Shown here piece by piece: positions 33,201-41,268 of a DNA stretch of 64,000 bases. The stretch lies in NCBI GenBank assembly GCA_017541025.1, contig JAFXZY010000076.1, positions 1 to 64,000 on the forward strand. Reading direction: 5' to 3'. Within the stretch, counting starts at the first letter, position 1. Each line of letters starts with the position of its first letter. Both the position numbers and the translations under genes were made by a program. The stretch comes from Bacteroidaceae bacterium. GTDB taxonomy: Bacteria > Bacteroidota > Bacteroidia > Bacteroidales > Bacteroidaceae. The notes under the pieces are model-generated. The model was not told the DNA's origin. It did no database searches and worked only from the letters and a program-made list of their open reading frames with translations.

Positions 33201-34016
33201 GTTGTTGATAAGTGTCCACTTTCTGGATTTGGAGGGCGACTTTATGTCGCTGTTCTTAAACATGTGCTTCTTGCTATCCAGTTTTATACGATAGGGTTTT
33301 TTAGGGAAGGACATGCTTGCATTGCCACGCAGACGAGTTGTTCCCGTCTCCTCTTGCACCATTTTTCCGTTGGCATAAATGATTGTAAATGAACTGGTTA
33401 TTTCATTTACCTTGTCGTAAGGGTCTACATTGTCTTTTGTGTTGATAACCACTGTTGGCAGGTTGGTAAGCTGATAGAACTGGCTGTCGTCACCTTCCGA
33501 TTCGTAGCCGTAGAATTCCAGTTCCGCTATATTGCAACGGGCTTCGTTAGGACCAACATAGCGCACATAACGGAAGCCTTTGCTAATGTTCACATCAGCA
33601 TAGTCAATCTTTCCGATGGTTCCTTCTTTATCAATAAGGTATAAAGGATAGGAGTTCAGGAAGTTCGGGTCGTTTGAACCTTCAAATAGTCCCAATACCA
33701 CACGCTGAGGTCCTACGCTTCCGTTTCTAGGGCTCCATCCTACACGAGTTATTACATGCGGTATGCCAAGGTCAATCCCTGCCCAAGTTTTACTTCTCTC
33801 CCAACTGGCAAAGTATGTATTCAGGTTACCGTCAAAGGCATCCGCTATGGTGTTCTTGGTAGTGCTGGCCTGACTGCTGTTATCATAATCTACAGATAGA
33901 GCCGTTCCTATAACGTTTCCCCTGAGCTTATGGATATTGGGCTCATTGTTCTCAGCCCAACAAAATAAGGCCGGGAACAATATTAATATAATAATGTATA
34001 TTCTGACCTTTGGCAT
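30297..34016 (-). CDS. Secreted CotH-like protein with F5/8 and GLUG-type repeats
   Basis: About 1239 aa from a start at 34016 (MPKVRIYIIILILFPALFCWAEN, signal peptide). Order: F5/8 type C-like domain (about 25-150); CotH kinase-like domain (TTRLRGNASMSFPKKPYRIKLD ... YKGCYQLTDQINIDEDRVNI); then two long GLUG-like segments repeating the same plan (FDYTA-type strand, KFAAGI/KFAGGI, STVNGDGTHGGI, TDCCGGVxGWASS, NGSDxIxRN); and the tail YDLSGRKM...LPKGIYIYNGKK. Probably surface-exposed. Longer upstream reading (34151) overlaps the previous gene and lacks a signal peptide. Confidence 0.85.
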   Translation of the reverse strand: MPKVRIYIIILILFPALFCWAENNEPNIHKLRGNVIGTALSVDYDNSSQASTTKNTIADAFDGNLNTYFASWERSKTWAGIDLGIPHVITRVGWSPRNGSVGPQRVVLGLFEGSNDPNFLNSYPLYLIDKEGTIGKIDYADVNISKGFRYVRYVGPNEARCNIAELEFYGYESEGDDSQFYQLTNLPTVVINTKDNVDPYDKVNEITSSFTIIYANGKMVQEETGTTRLRGNASMSFPKKPYRIKLDSKKHMFKNSDIKSPSKSRKWTLINNYGDKSLMRNLVSFEVSRRMKMPYTPWSKPVDVIVNGEYKGCYQLTDQINIDEDRVNITEMTPEDIEGEALTGGYLLELDGYANQETSWFKTRFGSPVTIKSPDENSITTEQHKYIEDFYNQMEMRIMSKSFKDPKKGYRSMLDEKSLQRYWLVEELTGNPDAFHSCYISKDRGADRLRVETVWDFDLAFDNDSRYYPNRNYGDYLSLARGGAGNSRALLRRIFSDEAFCDSLRVMWETARKDWDITEESLFAYIDSTARELDESQRLNFIRWPILNSVQHLNPRVAGTYEGEVEYLREYLRERIPFLDDRTKNHQGEEEHYYIASAKDLKNFADMVNSGKASISATLQADIDFTAYENEMIGKGVRFKGTFNGNHHSITIKMNASQEYVALFRYLDGCVKDLTVKGTIRTSNKFAAGIAGGTEGARIERCTADVQIISTVNGDGTHGGIVGVSNDNTYIEDCLISGSMSGSNTDCCGGVVGWASSSTTIKNCLISSNITVSKNGSDIIARNAGNVASVNNFTYDTWGAANGCGNLTYFTLDQICMGDACFRMNTNRKEPLWFQRLGVDDMPSMDSSRGEVYSVSRVHCDGSPYSPGMGYSNNKVFDQRDAHVIRDGICIVCGLCDDSTMPKDVRGYFVLKTAQQLEWFAKYVSSEDNTASAVLDADIDFSGYNTMIGMGSSFAGNFDGAGHSIAISIQRNADYAGLFHNVSGVIQDLIVFGTVKTSAKFAGGIVSNLLGGQLIRCQSYTDIISTVNGDGTHGGIIGLNSESTEISEVIDCFFGGTINGEKTDCCGGVAGWASSPIMIANTLVMGSFNVSTNGSDVICRNNSLLLQDNCYYYTDWDAGVPTGVKKTSSEEFKNGALCYQLNGSRKDGDMVWYQTLGTDPFPIPDASHKPVYLWTDGSYHNDEEDGIVVVNEPNESYGSEANGIYGTYDLSGRKMVNGKWLNGKLPKGIYIYNGKKIVR

Positions 34017-34041
34017 TAGGGAGAAGATTATCCTGTCCCAA

Positions 34042-34614
34042 TTATTCTGTTGCAGCAGGTGCTTCGGGAGCAGGGGTTGGTGCTGGTTCTTGTGGTTCTG
34101 GAGTAGGGGTGGGGTGCAGTACCGACTTAACGGTATTTGCATTGATAGCACTCAGCACCATCTTTCTCACCTGCATGGGGTGTTCTATACAGTGTACCTG
34201 ATGGCTGGTGCCGCCACTACCGACCAATTCCACGCAACCCGTTCCTAACATACGCTGCCAAATGGTTTGGTAGTAATTTACCGTCTCTATACGCTGAAGG
34301 GGGATTTCCGTCATTTTGATGTTAAAAATGCCGTCCTTCTGTATAAAGCGAGTACTGGTAATGGCAAACTCAGAACGTGTGCGTACTATCCTACCTATTA
34401 TTCCTATTATAAGGCCTAAGGCAGCAACTACAATTCCCAAGTAAACGTACACATCCTGCTGCTTGTAATAATAGCATGCACCAGCTGCTGCCAAACCGCC
34501 TATTACCATCAGCCAGCTCCAGAAGATATATTTCCAGATGCTGCTCCAGTGTAGTCTGCCGTTGTACTTTACCTCTTCGCCATTCTCAAGGCTTTTTTTA
34601 ATAAAGTTTCCCAT
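34042..34614 (-). CDS. bPH2-domain (YdbS/YdbT-like) membrane protein
   Basis: About 190 aa from MGNFIKKSLENGEEV (34614). Two membrane helices (WSWLMVIGGLAAAGACYYY and VYLGIVVAALGLIIGIIG) are followed by a PH domain with the bPH2 signature (FAITSTRFIQKDGIFNIKMTEIPLQRIETVNYYQTIWQRMLGTG). The end is a Pro/Thr/Ala-rich tail. It lies 25 bases upstream of the CotH gene. An earlier start at 34638 is possible but has a poorer context. Confidence 0.8.
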   Translation of the reverse strand: MGNFIKKSLENGEEVKYNGRLHWSSIWKYIFWSWLMVIGGLAAAGACYYYKQQDVYVYLGIVVAALGLIIGIIGRIVRTRSEFAITSTRFIQKDGIFNIKMTEIPLQRIETVNYYQTIWQRMLGTGCVELVGSGGTSHQVHCIEHPMQVRKMVLSAINANTVKSVLHPTPTPEPQEPAPTPAPEAPAATE

Positions 34615-34817
34615 ATCTTTATAATATATTATGTACAATCATTATGCTTATGAGTGTAATTTCATTGCAAATTTCGGAAGAAATCCTGTATTTTACAAGA
34701 ATTTTACAGAAAATAACGCTTTCTCTCCTTTTTCAATTCATTCTGCAGCCTAATGTCTATTAAGGGACTCCCCTTTCCGCTTTAGGGAAATTCCTCCATA
34801 TGTTTAGGAATAATCAG

Positions 34818-34848
34818 TTTGGGGCCTGTCGTATAGTGCGTACCTTTG
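34818..34848 (+). promoter_or_regulatory. Perfect Bacteroidetes promoter
   Basis: TTTG (34818-34821), 19 bases, TACCTTTG (34841-34848). The leader of about 48 bases ends at the ATG 34902. Confidence 0.85.
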
Positions 34849-34901
34849 CAATATCGAAAGAGATAAACAAAGCATATACAAACAATTTAAACTATACGAT
34901 T

Positions 34902-35384
34902 ATGAAGCGCAATAACTTTTACATAATGATGATAATGGTAGCCATGATGTGCATGGCAAGTGTTAACGCAAACGCACGTGGCAGAAGAGGTGAGGGGCAT
35001 AGCGGATACCGCATTGAGATGAATGGTCCAGCTCACCATCACGATATGGGACGCCATCACGATGCTCGTCATTACGACATGCGTCCTGTTCATGTAGCAG
35101 CCCGTCCTCACGTAGTGGTTGAGCATCGTCCTGCTCGTCATATTTACATTGGTGGACGTTACTTCGATCCTCGTTGGGAAGGCCGTATCCGTTACGAGCG
35201 CGGACGCTGGGGTTACCTCCGCGGTCACGACTGGTACTGGTACGACAGATACTACGAGCCTGACTATTACTATGGTCATCCCGTAGCACACTTCCACCAC
35301 TGCCACATTTCTCCCGCAGCAGCAGTAGCAGGTGCCGTAGGTGCAGTAGCATTAGGTGCTCTCATCTCAGCATTGAGCTACTAA
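34902..35384 (+). CDS. Secreted His/Arg/Tyr-rich protein
   Basis: About 160 aa. The signal peptide (MKRNNFYIMMIMVAMMCMASVNANA) is followed by a low-complexity His/Arg/Asp-rich part (HHHDMGRHHDARHYDMRP), an aromatic stretch (WGYLRGHDWYWYDRYYEPDYYYGHP) and a C-terminal glycine/alanine-rich hydrophobic segment (AAAVAGAVGAVALGALISAL). His clusters may bind metal (inference). A strong promoter and terminator make it monocistronic. No family recognised. Confidence 0.7.
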   Translation: MKRNNFYIMMIMVAMMCMASVNANARGRRGEGHSGYRIEMNGPAHHHDMGRHHDARHYDMRPVHVAARPHVVVEHRPARHIYIGGRYFDPRWEGRIRYERGRWGYLRGHDWYWYDRYYEPDYYYGHPVAHFHHCHISPAAAVAGAVGAVALGALISALSY

Positions 35385-35409
35385 AGTGAATCTTTCATAC
35401 GCATGTGTC

Positions 35410-35441
35410 AGGGGCAGCCGAAAGGTTGCCTCTGTTTTTTT
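35410..35441 (+). terminator. Rho-independent terminator
   Basis: AGGGGCAGCC, GAAA loop, GGTTGCCTCT, then seven T (35435-35441). Confidence 0.88.
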
Positions 35442-35502
35442 CTGCTTTTGTATGTTACTTCCTGTCGTTCCAAATAAAATCTTTTGATTTTTTATTATGA
35501 AA

Positions 35503-35534
35503 TTTGGAAAAGTGCTTACTTACCTGTACCTTTG
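35503..35534 (+). promoter_or_regulatory. Promoter of the GH130 fusion gene
   Basis: TTTG (35503-35506), 20 bases, TACCTTTG (35527-35534), start codon at 35557. Confidence 0.8.
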
Positions 35535-35556
35535 CCAAAATTAATTATACATCCTA

Positions 35557-38115
35557 ATGAAACGAATCCGCTTTATCGTTCTTGTCCTTATGGGACTTGT
35601 TGTAATTGTTATGCAGGCTCAAAAAGTCGTTAATACAGAAAAAAAGTGGGCTTGGCTGGGTTTTGAACGCCCAGAGGGCTTGAATCCTATTGTCAGCCCT
35701 GATACCACCAGTCATTTTTATTGTCCTATGACAAAGGCTGTTATCCCTTGGGAGAACAGCGACACCTTCAATCCCGCCGCCACATGCTTCAATGGAGGTA
35801 TTGCTCTTCTTTATCGGGCTGAAGATAACATTGCCCAAGGTATTGGCTCGCGAACCTCGCGTATTGGCTATGCATTCAGTGAGGACGGCCTTCACTTTCA
35901 ACATCACGGAGCGCCAGTGCTCTATCCGGGGGACGATGAATGGTCTGCATTGGACGCACCAGGCGGATGCGAGGATCCTCGGGTATGTATGACAGAAGAC
36001 GGGCTTTATGTCATGACCTACACCAGCTGGAACCATAAGACAGCTTGTCTGAGCATTGCTACCAGTCGCGATTTGGTTCATTGGACCAAACACGGTTATG
36101 CATTCCAGAAAGCCTTTGTTAATCAGACCAGTAAAGGTTTCTCGAAATCAGGATCAATCGTTACTGAAATGAAAAAAGGCCGTCAGATTATAGCCAAGAT
36201 TGATGGGAAATATATGATGTATTGGGGTGAGAACTTTGTAAATATCGCCACCAGTACTGACCTGATACATTGGGAACCTATGCTCGATAAGGATGGCAAC
36301 CTGCTTCATGTTATGGACACCAGAGACGGATACTTTGATAGTAGTCTTGTAGAATGTGGTCCTCCAGCCATCAAGACAAAAAAGGGTATTATGCTTTTTT
36401 ACAACGGCAAGAATAAAGGTGGGCAGGATGGCGATATGCGCTTTACTGCCAATGCCTATTGTGCAGGTCAAGCTCTTTTTTCGCTTAAAGACCCCACCAA
36501 ACTACTGGACCGTCTGGATCAGCCCTTCTTCATCCCTGAAGCCGACTTTGAAAAAAGCGGACAATACCCGGCAGGTACTGTTTTTATTGAAGGACTAGTA
36601 CCGTTTAAAGGTAAGTGGTATCTATATTATGGCTGTGCTGATTCGCATGTCAGTGTTGCCGTATATAATCCAAACCGTAAAGAGACTCTTAGTCACGCAG
36701 AACTTATGGATAAGATTAAAGGGGGATGGGCAGGACAGACTATCGGCTGTGCATACGGCGGACCAACAGAGTTCTGCTATCGCGATGTAACTATTCCGGA
36801 GAGTACACCTATAGATTACCCGGAGCATCATCTTCGGAATTTCTTCGACAGATCTCCCGGGCTCTTTGATGATATCTACATGGACTTGACTTTCTTAGAT
36901 GTCTTTAACCGTCTGGGACTCGATGCACCCACGGATTCCTTTGCGACTGCTTTCGCCTATGCTCCATATCCGCTATGGCATGCCAATCAGGCAGGACGGT
37001 ATAACATTCAACATGGTCTGATGCCCCCTGCATCCGGATTTTGGAAAAATAATCCGCATGCCGACTGTATTGACTATCAGATAGAGGCTGACTATGCAGG
37101 TCTTATGTCACCTGGAATGCCTAATGCTGCATCTGCCATAAGTGATCGTATAGGACATATCATGAATTATGGTGATGGCTGGTATGGTGGTGTCTTTGTC
37201 GGTGCTATGTATTCCTTGGCATTTGTGGAATCAGATATTGAGACAATTGTTACGAAGGCACTGCGTACGATTCCCAAACGTAGCAAGTTCTATCAGTGTA
37301 TAAGTCGAGTCGTACAGTGGTATCGTGAAGACCCGACAGATTGGCGGCGTACATGGCAACTTTATAACGACACCTACTCAGAGGATGTCGGTTGCCCAGA
37401 ACTTATCCTGGCACCTGGCAATATTGATGCCACCATGAATTCAGCCTATGTAGTTATGGGCTTGCTTTTCGGTCATGGCGATTTTGGCCGTACTATCGAA
37501 ATTGCTACACGCTGCGGTCAGGATTCCGACTGCAATCCCTCTACTGCTGGCGGTATACTTGCTACGATTCTCGGATACAGTCATATTCCAGAACAATGGA
37601 TGCCTAATCTACGCGAGATAGAAAAACGCCCCTTTGCCTATACTACAATGTCATTACAGGACACATACGATGTCTGCTATCGCCTGGCCTTGCAGCAAAT
37701 AAAGCGCTATGGTGGGAGTGTAACTGATGAAGGTGTCTGCATCCGTCGGCAAAAACCGCATGCTGTTCGTTTGGAACAGGGATTTGTCGGATTACACCCC
37801 GAGATACTGGCCGAAAATATACAGTATTTAGGAACCGATAGTGCTACACAGAACGGGTTCACTTTCAACGGTAAAGGTTTTGTTACATACGGATATGTGG
37901 AATGTAATGATTCTAATTATGAAGCCGAATTAGAGGTAAGTGTTGACGGGAAAGTACAATGTGTAATGAACCTTCCCGCAACCTTCCTTCGTAGAACTGC
38001 CGACTGCCTGTATTGGAACTACGACTTAGCAATGGGTGATCATACCGTAACTTTCCGCTTGCTCAACCCTGCTCCACAGGTTAATATCAAAGCACTACGT
38101 ATTATCAGATATTGA
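35557..38115 (+). CDS. GH130-like domain fused to an ADP-ribosylglycohydrolase-fold domain
   Basis: An 852-aa exported protein (signal peptide MKRIRFIVLVLMGLVVIVMQAQ). Residues ~40-385 form a five-blade GH130/DUF377-type domain (NPAATCFNGGIALLYRAED, GGCEDPRV, GSIVTEMKKGRQIIAKIDGKYMMYWG, VPFKGKWYLYYGCADSHVSVA). Residues ~390-690 match the ADP-ribosylglycohydrolase fold (KIKGGWAGQTIGCAYGGPTEF, FDDIYMDLTFLDVF, CGQDSDCNPSTAGGILATILG, the last giving the metal-binding Asp residues). A beta-rich end follows. It probably acts on a glycan or glycosylated substrate (inference). The last 21 bases overlap the convergent DUF3098 gene. Confidence 0.85.
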   Translation: MKRIRFIVLVLMGLVVIVMQAQKVVNTEKKWAWLGFERPEGLNPIVSPDTTSHFYCPMTKAVIPWENSDTFNPAATCFNGGIALLYRAEDNIAQGIGSRTSRIGYAFSEDGLHFQHHGAPVLYPGDDEWSALDAPGGCEDPRVCMTEDGLYVMTYTSWNHKTACLSIATSRDLVHWTKHGYAFQKAFVNQTSKGFSKSGSIVTEMKKGRQIIAKIDGKYMMYWGENFVNIATSTDLIHWEPMLDKDGNLLHVMDTRDGYFDSSLVECGPPAIKTKKGIMLFYNGKNKGGQDGDMRFTANAYCAGQALFSLKDPTKLLDRLDQPFFIPEADFEKSGQYPAGTVFIEGLVPFKGKWYLYYGCADSHVSVAVYNPNRKETLSHAELMDKIKGGWAGQTIGCAYGGPTEFCYRDVTIPESTPIDYPEHHLRNFFDRSPGLFDDIYMDLTFLDVFNRLGLDAPTDSFATAFAYAPYPLWHANQAGRYNIQHGLMPPASGFWKNNPHADCIDYQIEADYAGLMSPGMPNAASAISDRIGHIMNYGDGWYGGVFVGAMYSLAFVESDIETIVTKALRTIPKRSKFYQCISRVVQWYREDPTDWRRTWQLYNDTYSEDVGCPELILAPGNIDATMNSAYVVMGLLFGHGDFGRTIEIATRCGQDSDCNPSTAGGILATILGYSHIPEQWMPNLREIEKRPFAYTTMSLQDTYDVCYRLALQQIKRYGGSVTDEGVCIRRQKPHAVRLEQGFVGLHPEILAENIQYLGTDSATQNGFTFNGKGFVTYGYVECNDSNYEAELEVSVDGKVQCVMNLPATFLRRTADCLYWNYDLAMGDHTVTFRLLNPAPQVNIKALRIIRY

Positions 38116-38328
38116 TTTATATTTAAGAATTCCGACAATAATGAGTATATAGCCTGATAGACAGAGGAGAGGAGCAATAACTATTCTGCGTACGGAGAAA
38201 ATATCGGGATTGAAAGCCTTCTCTGTACTTCCAGGTCCTGACATCAGAACATAACCTGCTAGTATTAAAATGCAAGCAATCATCATGATTTTTCTGCTAG
38301 TCAGTTTCTTTTTTAATAAGATTTTCAT
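38095..38328 (-). CDS. DUF3098 small membrane protein
   Basis: A 77-aa protein with two membrane helices (IMMIACILILAGYVLMSG and IAPLLCLSGYILIIVGIL) joined by GSTEKAFNPDIFSVRRIV, the conserved DUF3098 loop of Bacteroidetes. The start overlaps the end of the DUF2723 gene by 32 bases; an internal Met at residue 15 is an alternative but would lose part of the N-terminal basic stretch. Function unknown. In many Bacteroidetes it lies near cell-division or envelope genes (general knowledge, not shown here). Confidence 0.8.
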   Translation of the reverse strand: MKILLKKKLTSRKIMMIACILILAGYVLMSGPGSTEKAFNPDIFSVRRIVIAPLLCLSGYILIIVGILKYKSISDNT

Positions 38329-41167
38329 ATTGGTATCTGTATTTGTTCATAATTTCTTTTCTGTCAAATTGATCTGCTAAAGAGAATGTTAACAACATTG
38401 TTTGCATCCATTCATAACGAGAGTGTAACGTGCCTCCAATCCTATGCCGGTTAATAGTCTCAATCCATGTCAGCCATTCAATAGAACGACGTAACAGATT
38501 GTTTACAATTTCGTCTGCTTCTTCAGTATGGTTTGTCAGGTAATAACAGCGGGCCATAGAAAGAGCATACTCAGTATAGGGTACATTCACATTCGGTAAC
38601 TCCTTTTGCCATTTCCGGCAGACTTCTAATGCCCGTTTGAAATCTGCTTGCTGAAGAAGAGAATCGATGAGCACACTCATAATCAGTTGATGGGTATTGG
38701 CCAGTCGCTTTGTGTCTTCATCCACATAAACACCCTTATGGTTGAGCCCGCCGTATCGGAAACGGTGCATTATGTTTTCATAAAGCTTTTCCACATCAAC
38801 CTGCTTTCCTGTTGCTGTCGGACTGATACGATATGCAAGACCTTCTAAGACCAAGTGGTCACGAAGGAAGGGAAGCACACTTGGGCCAACACTGATGGAC
38901 AGGTATACAGGCCGTTTCCAGTCTGCTTGCATGAGCATCTCCAGCACTATCAGCTCGCTCTTGTACAAACCTTTCTTGTCTTTCAGCGAGACAACCATAT
39001 TGCCAATATTGATACTGTCTATGTTGACGGGTACATACTCCATCTTACCCTCCTGATAATCTTTGTGCTGCCAGCTGATGGGTAGGGCAGGGGATTGGTA
39101 AGCAGGACGTTTCATCTGGTCTATGTACCAGTCGGTCTGCAAGTATTCCATGTTGCAGGTACGTGTATCGGTACGGAATCCCTCCACCTCGTGGTTATAC
39201 CACAGGGGGAATGTGTCGTTATCGCCGTTTGAGAGAATGATGGGATTGCCCTCATGTTGTGTACTCTCCATATAGTTAGCACCAAAATCACGACAAGTAT
39301 AACGGCCCGATCTGTCGTGATCGTCCCATGTCTGTGAAGCCATTTGGATGGGGATCGCCAGTCCGACAAGTCCGACAACAGACAAAACTACTTTGTGTTT
39401 TTCACTTTTCACTCTTATCTCTTCGCTTAATGCTGCTACACCCAACCCAATCCAAATGGCAAAGGCATAGAAAGAACCCGCATAGGCATAGTCGCGTTCA
39501 CGCGGCTGCATAGGCGTCTGGTTCAGGTAAACAACAATGGCTAATCCTGTCATTACAAACAACAACAGCACCATCAGGAACTGACGCTTGCCCTCGCTAC
39601 CTCTGTTGTATTGCCAGAACAAACCAACCAGACCCAGCAAAAGCGGCAAACCATAGAAAACATTACGGCCCTTATTCTCCTTCAGATCAGACGGAAGTTT
39701 AGAGGTATCACACCCTAACAGGAGATTATCTATCCAAGAGATTCCAGTCATCCAGTTTCCATGTTCCACCTCACCATTCCCCTGGATATTGTTCTGCCTG
39801 CCAACAAAGTTCCATAGGAAGTAACGCCAGTACATAAAGTTTACCTGATAAGAGAGGAAGAAACGAAGGTTCTCCAACGTTGTAGGTAAGTTCCCTTTTT
39901 TCTTAACACCGCCCATCCATTGCTCGTATGCTTTATCGTGCCGACTGGAATGCATGCGAGGGAACAGCATATTATCCTTATAGATATATTTAATGTTGTG
40001 ACGGATAACCTCGTATTCTTCCTTGGTAGAATCTGCAGAAGGGCGGTAGATGGCTTTCCCCTCTTTCTGTTTCGGCACCAGATAATCACCTTTCTGCTCA
40101 TAATCAAGTTCGCTGCAATAAGCAGGTCCATAGAGTAGAGGTGTCTCTCCGTACTGTTCACGATTCAGATAACTGCCTAACGAGAAAATATTACCGGGCG
40201 CATTCTCACACATCGGTGTGTTTGCATTTGCACGGATGAAGATAACACCGTAGCTGCTGTAGCCTGCCAAGATCATCAGAACACAAGCTAATGAAAGTTT
40301 CGCCAATCTGCGCTTCACCTTATAATATAAATAAATGAGTCCACACGTTAGTACTGTTATATAACAGATGAGTCCAGTGTTGTACGGGCAGTGCAACACA
40401 TTGGTAAACAGCAGTTCCGCCCATCCGCCAATCTTTACCACACCGGGTATCAGACCGTATAGGATGATTGCCACAAGCAAGGCACCAGCTACCAGTGTCT
40501 TTAGCATACCCAGCCTTGTAATTCGTTTTGCCTTGCGGAAATAAACCACATACGACATGGCAGGAAGGCAAAGCAGACAAAGCAGGTGCACACCAATGGA
40601 AAGCCCGGTAATATAAGCAATAAGGATAATCCACTTATCGCTGTCAGTTTCATCAGCCTCGTCCTCCCATTTCAGAATCAGCCAGAACATTAGCGCGGTG
40701 AGGAAACTGGAGAAGGCATAGACCTCCGCCTCAACTGCCGAGAACCAGAACGTATCGCTAAACGTATAAGACAAGGCTCCCACCACGCCGCAGGCTTCTA
40801 TGCTAATCACTTTAGAAAGACTTAAATTCTGAAATGACGGGCAGACTAATTTTCTTGCAAAATGTGTAATCGTAAGATAAAGGAAGAAAATGCATCCTGC
40901 GCTTAAGAATGCCGAGAGAAGGTTCACCATCAACGCCACCTGTGACGGATCTTTGGCGAACTGAGCAAAAAGATTGGCTACCAGCATAAAGACCGGTGCC
41001 CCAGGCGGGTGACCGATCTCTAATTTGTAGCCGCACGCAATAAACTCGGGACAATCCCATAGGCTAGCCGTGGGCTCAACGGTCAGTCCATAGACAACAG
41101 CGGCAATGGCAAACATCAGCCATGCCATCCAAGTGTTAATTCTCTGAAATGTTTTTTGTTGCATCAT
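38297..41167 (-). CDS. DUF2723 polytopic membrane protein with C-terminal TPR-like part
   Basis: A 956-aa protein with many membrane segments, beginning WMAWLMFAIAAVVYGLTVEPTASLWDCPEFIACGYKLEIGHPPGAPVFML. The DCPE-F and GHPPG loop is the DUF2723 hallmark, with an acidic pair as in GT-C glycosyltransferases. The C-terminal third is soluble with helical repeats (LIDSLLQQADFKRALEVCRKWQKELP). DUF2723 proteins are regarded as GT-C type glycosyltransferases linked to protein O-glycosylation in Bacteroidetes; here that is by family only. A -7 box TAGCTTTG lies at 41198-41191 (minus), with tandem 11-bp repeats upstream. Confidence 0.88.
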   Translation of the reverse strand: MMQQKTFQRINTWMAWLMFAIAAVVYGLTVEPTASLWDCPEFIACGYKLEIGHPPGAPVFMLVANLFAQFAKDPSQVALMVNLLSAFLSAGCIFFLYLTITHFARKLVCPSFQNLSLSKVISIEACGVVGALSYTFSDTFWFSAVEAEVYAFSSFLTALMFWLILKWEDEADETDSDKWIILIAYITGLSIGVHLLCLLCLPAMSYVVYFRKAKRITRLGMLKTLVAGALLVAIILYGLIPGVVKIGGWAELLFTNVLHCPYNTGLICYITVLTCGLIYLYYKVKRRLAKLSLACVLMILAGYSSYGVIFIRANANTPMCENAPGNIFSLGSYLNREQYGETPLLYGPAYCSELDYEQKGDYLVPKQKEGKAIYRPSADSTKEEYEVIRHNIKYIYKDNMLFPRMHSSRHDKAYEQWMGGVKKKGNLPTTLENLRFFLSYQVNFMYWRYFLWNFVGRQNNIQGNGEVEHGNWMTGISWIDNLLLGCDTSKLPSDLKENKGRNVFYGLPLLLGLVGLFWQYNRGSEGKRQFLMVLLLFVMTGLAIVVYLNQTPMQPRERDYAYAGSFYAFAIWIGLGVAALSEEIRVKSEKHKVVLSVVGLVGLAIPIQMASQTWDDHDRSGRYTCRDFGANYMESTQHEGNPIILSNGDNDTFPLWYNHEVEGFRTDTRTCNMEYLQTDWYIDQMKRPAYQSPALPISWQHKDYQEGKMEYVPVNIDSINIGNMVVSLKDKKGLYKSELIVLEMLMQADWKRPVYLSISVGPSVLPFLRDHLVLEGLAYRISPTATGKQVDVEKLYENIMHRFRYGGLNHKGVYVDEDTKRLANTHQLIMSVLIDSLLQQADFKRALEVCRKWQKELPNVNVPYTEYALSMARCYYLTNHTEEADEIVNNLLRRSIEWLTWIETINRHRIGGTLHSRYEWMQTMLLTFSLADQFDRKEIMNKYRYQYENLIKKETD

Positions 41168-41230
41168 GCTTTGCGTTTAAAATCACGACGCAAAGCTATG
41201 AACAAAATCTTTTATGTGAAGAAAATACTG

Positions 41231-41263
41231 TCTGACATTTGTCTGACATTTGTCCGACAAAAA
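41231..41263 (-). promoter_or_regulatory. Three tandem 11-bp repeats upstream of the DUF2723 promoter
   Basis: TCTGACATTTG (41231-41241), TCTGACATTTG (41242-41252) and TCCGACAAAAA (41253-41263) repeat with an exact 11-base period. They lie just upstream of the -33 region of the DUF2723 promoter (-7 box 41198-41191 minus). OmpR/PhoB-type regulators bind direct repeats with 11-base spacing, and such a regulator is encoded next door (41269-41970). Confidence 0.6.
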
Positions 41264-41268
41264 CCTAT

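Noticed and set aside
30297..34151. Start of the CotH gene at 34151
   Set aside because: It would overlap the upstream PH-domain gene by more than 100 bases and remove the signal peptide from the N-terminus; 34016 is better.
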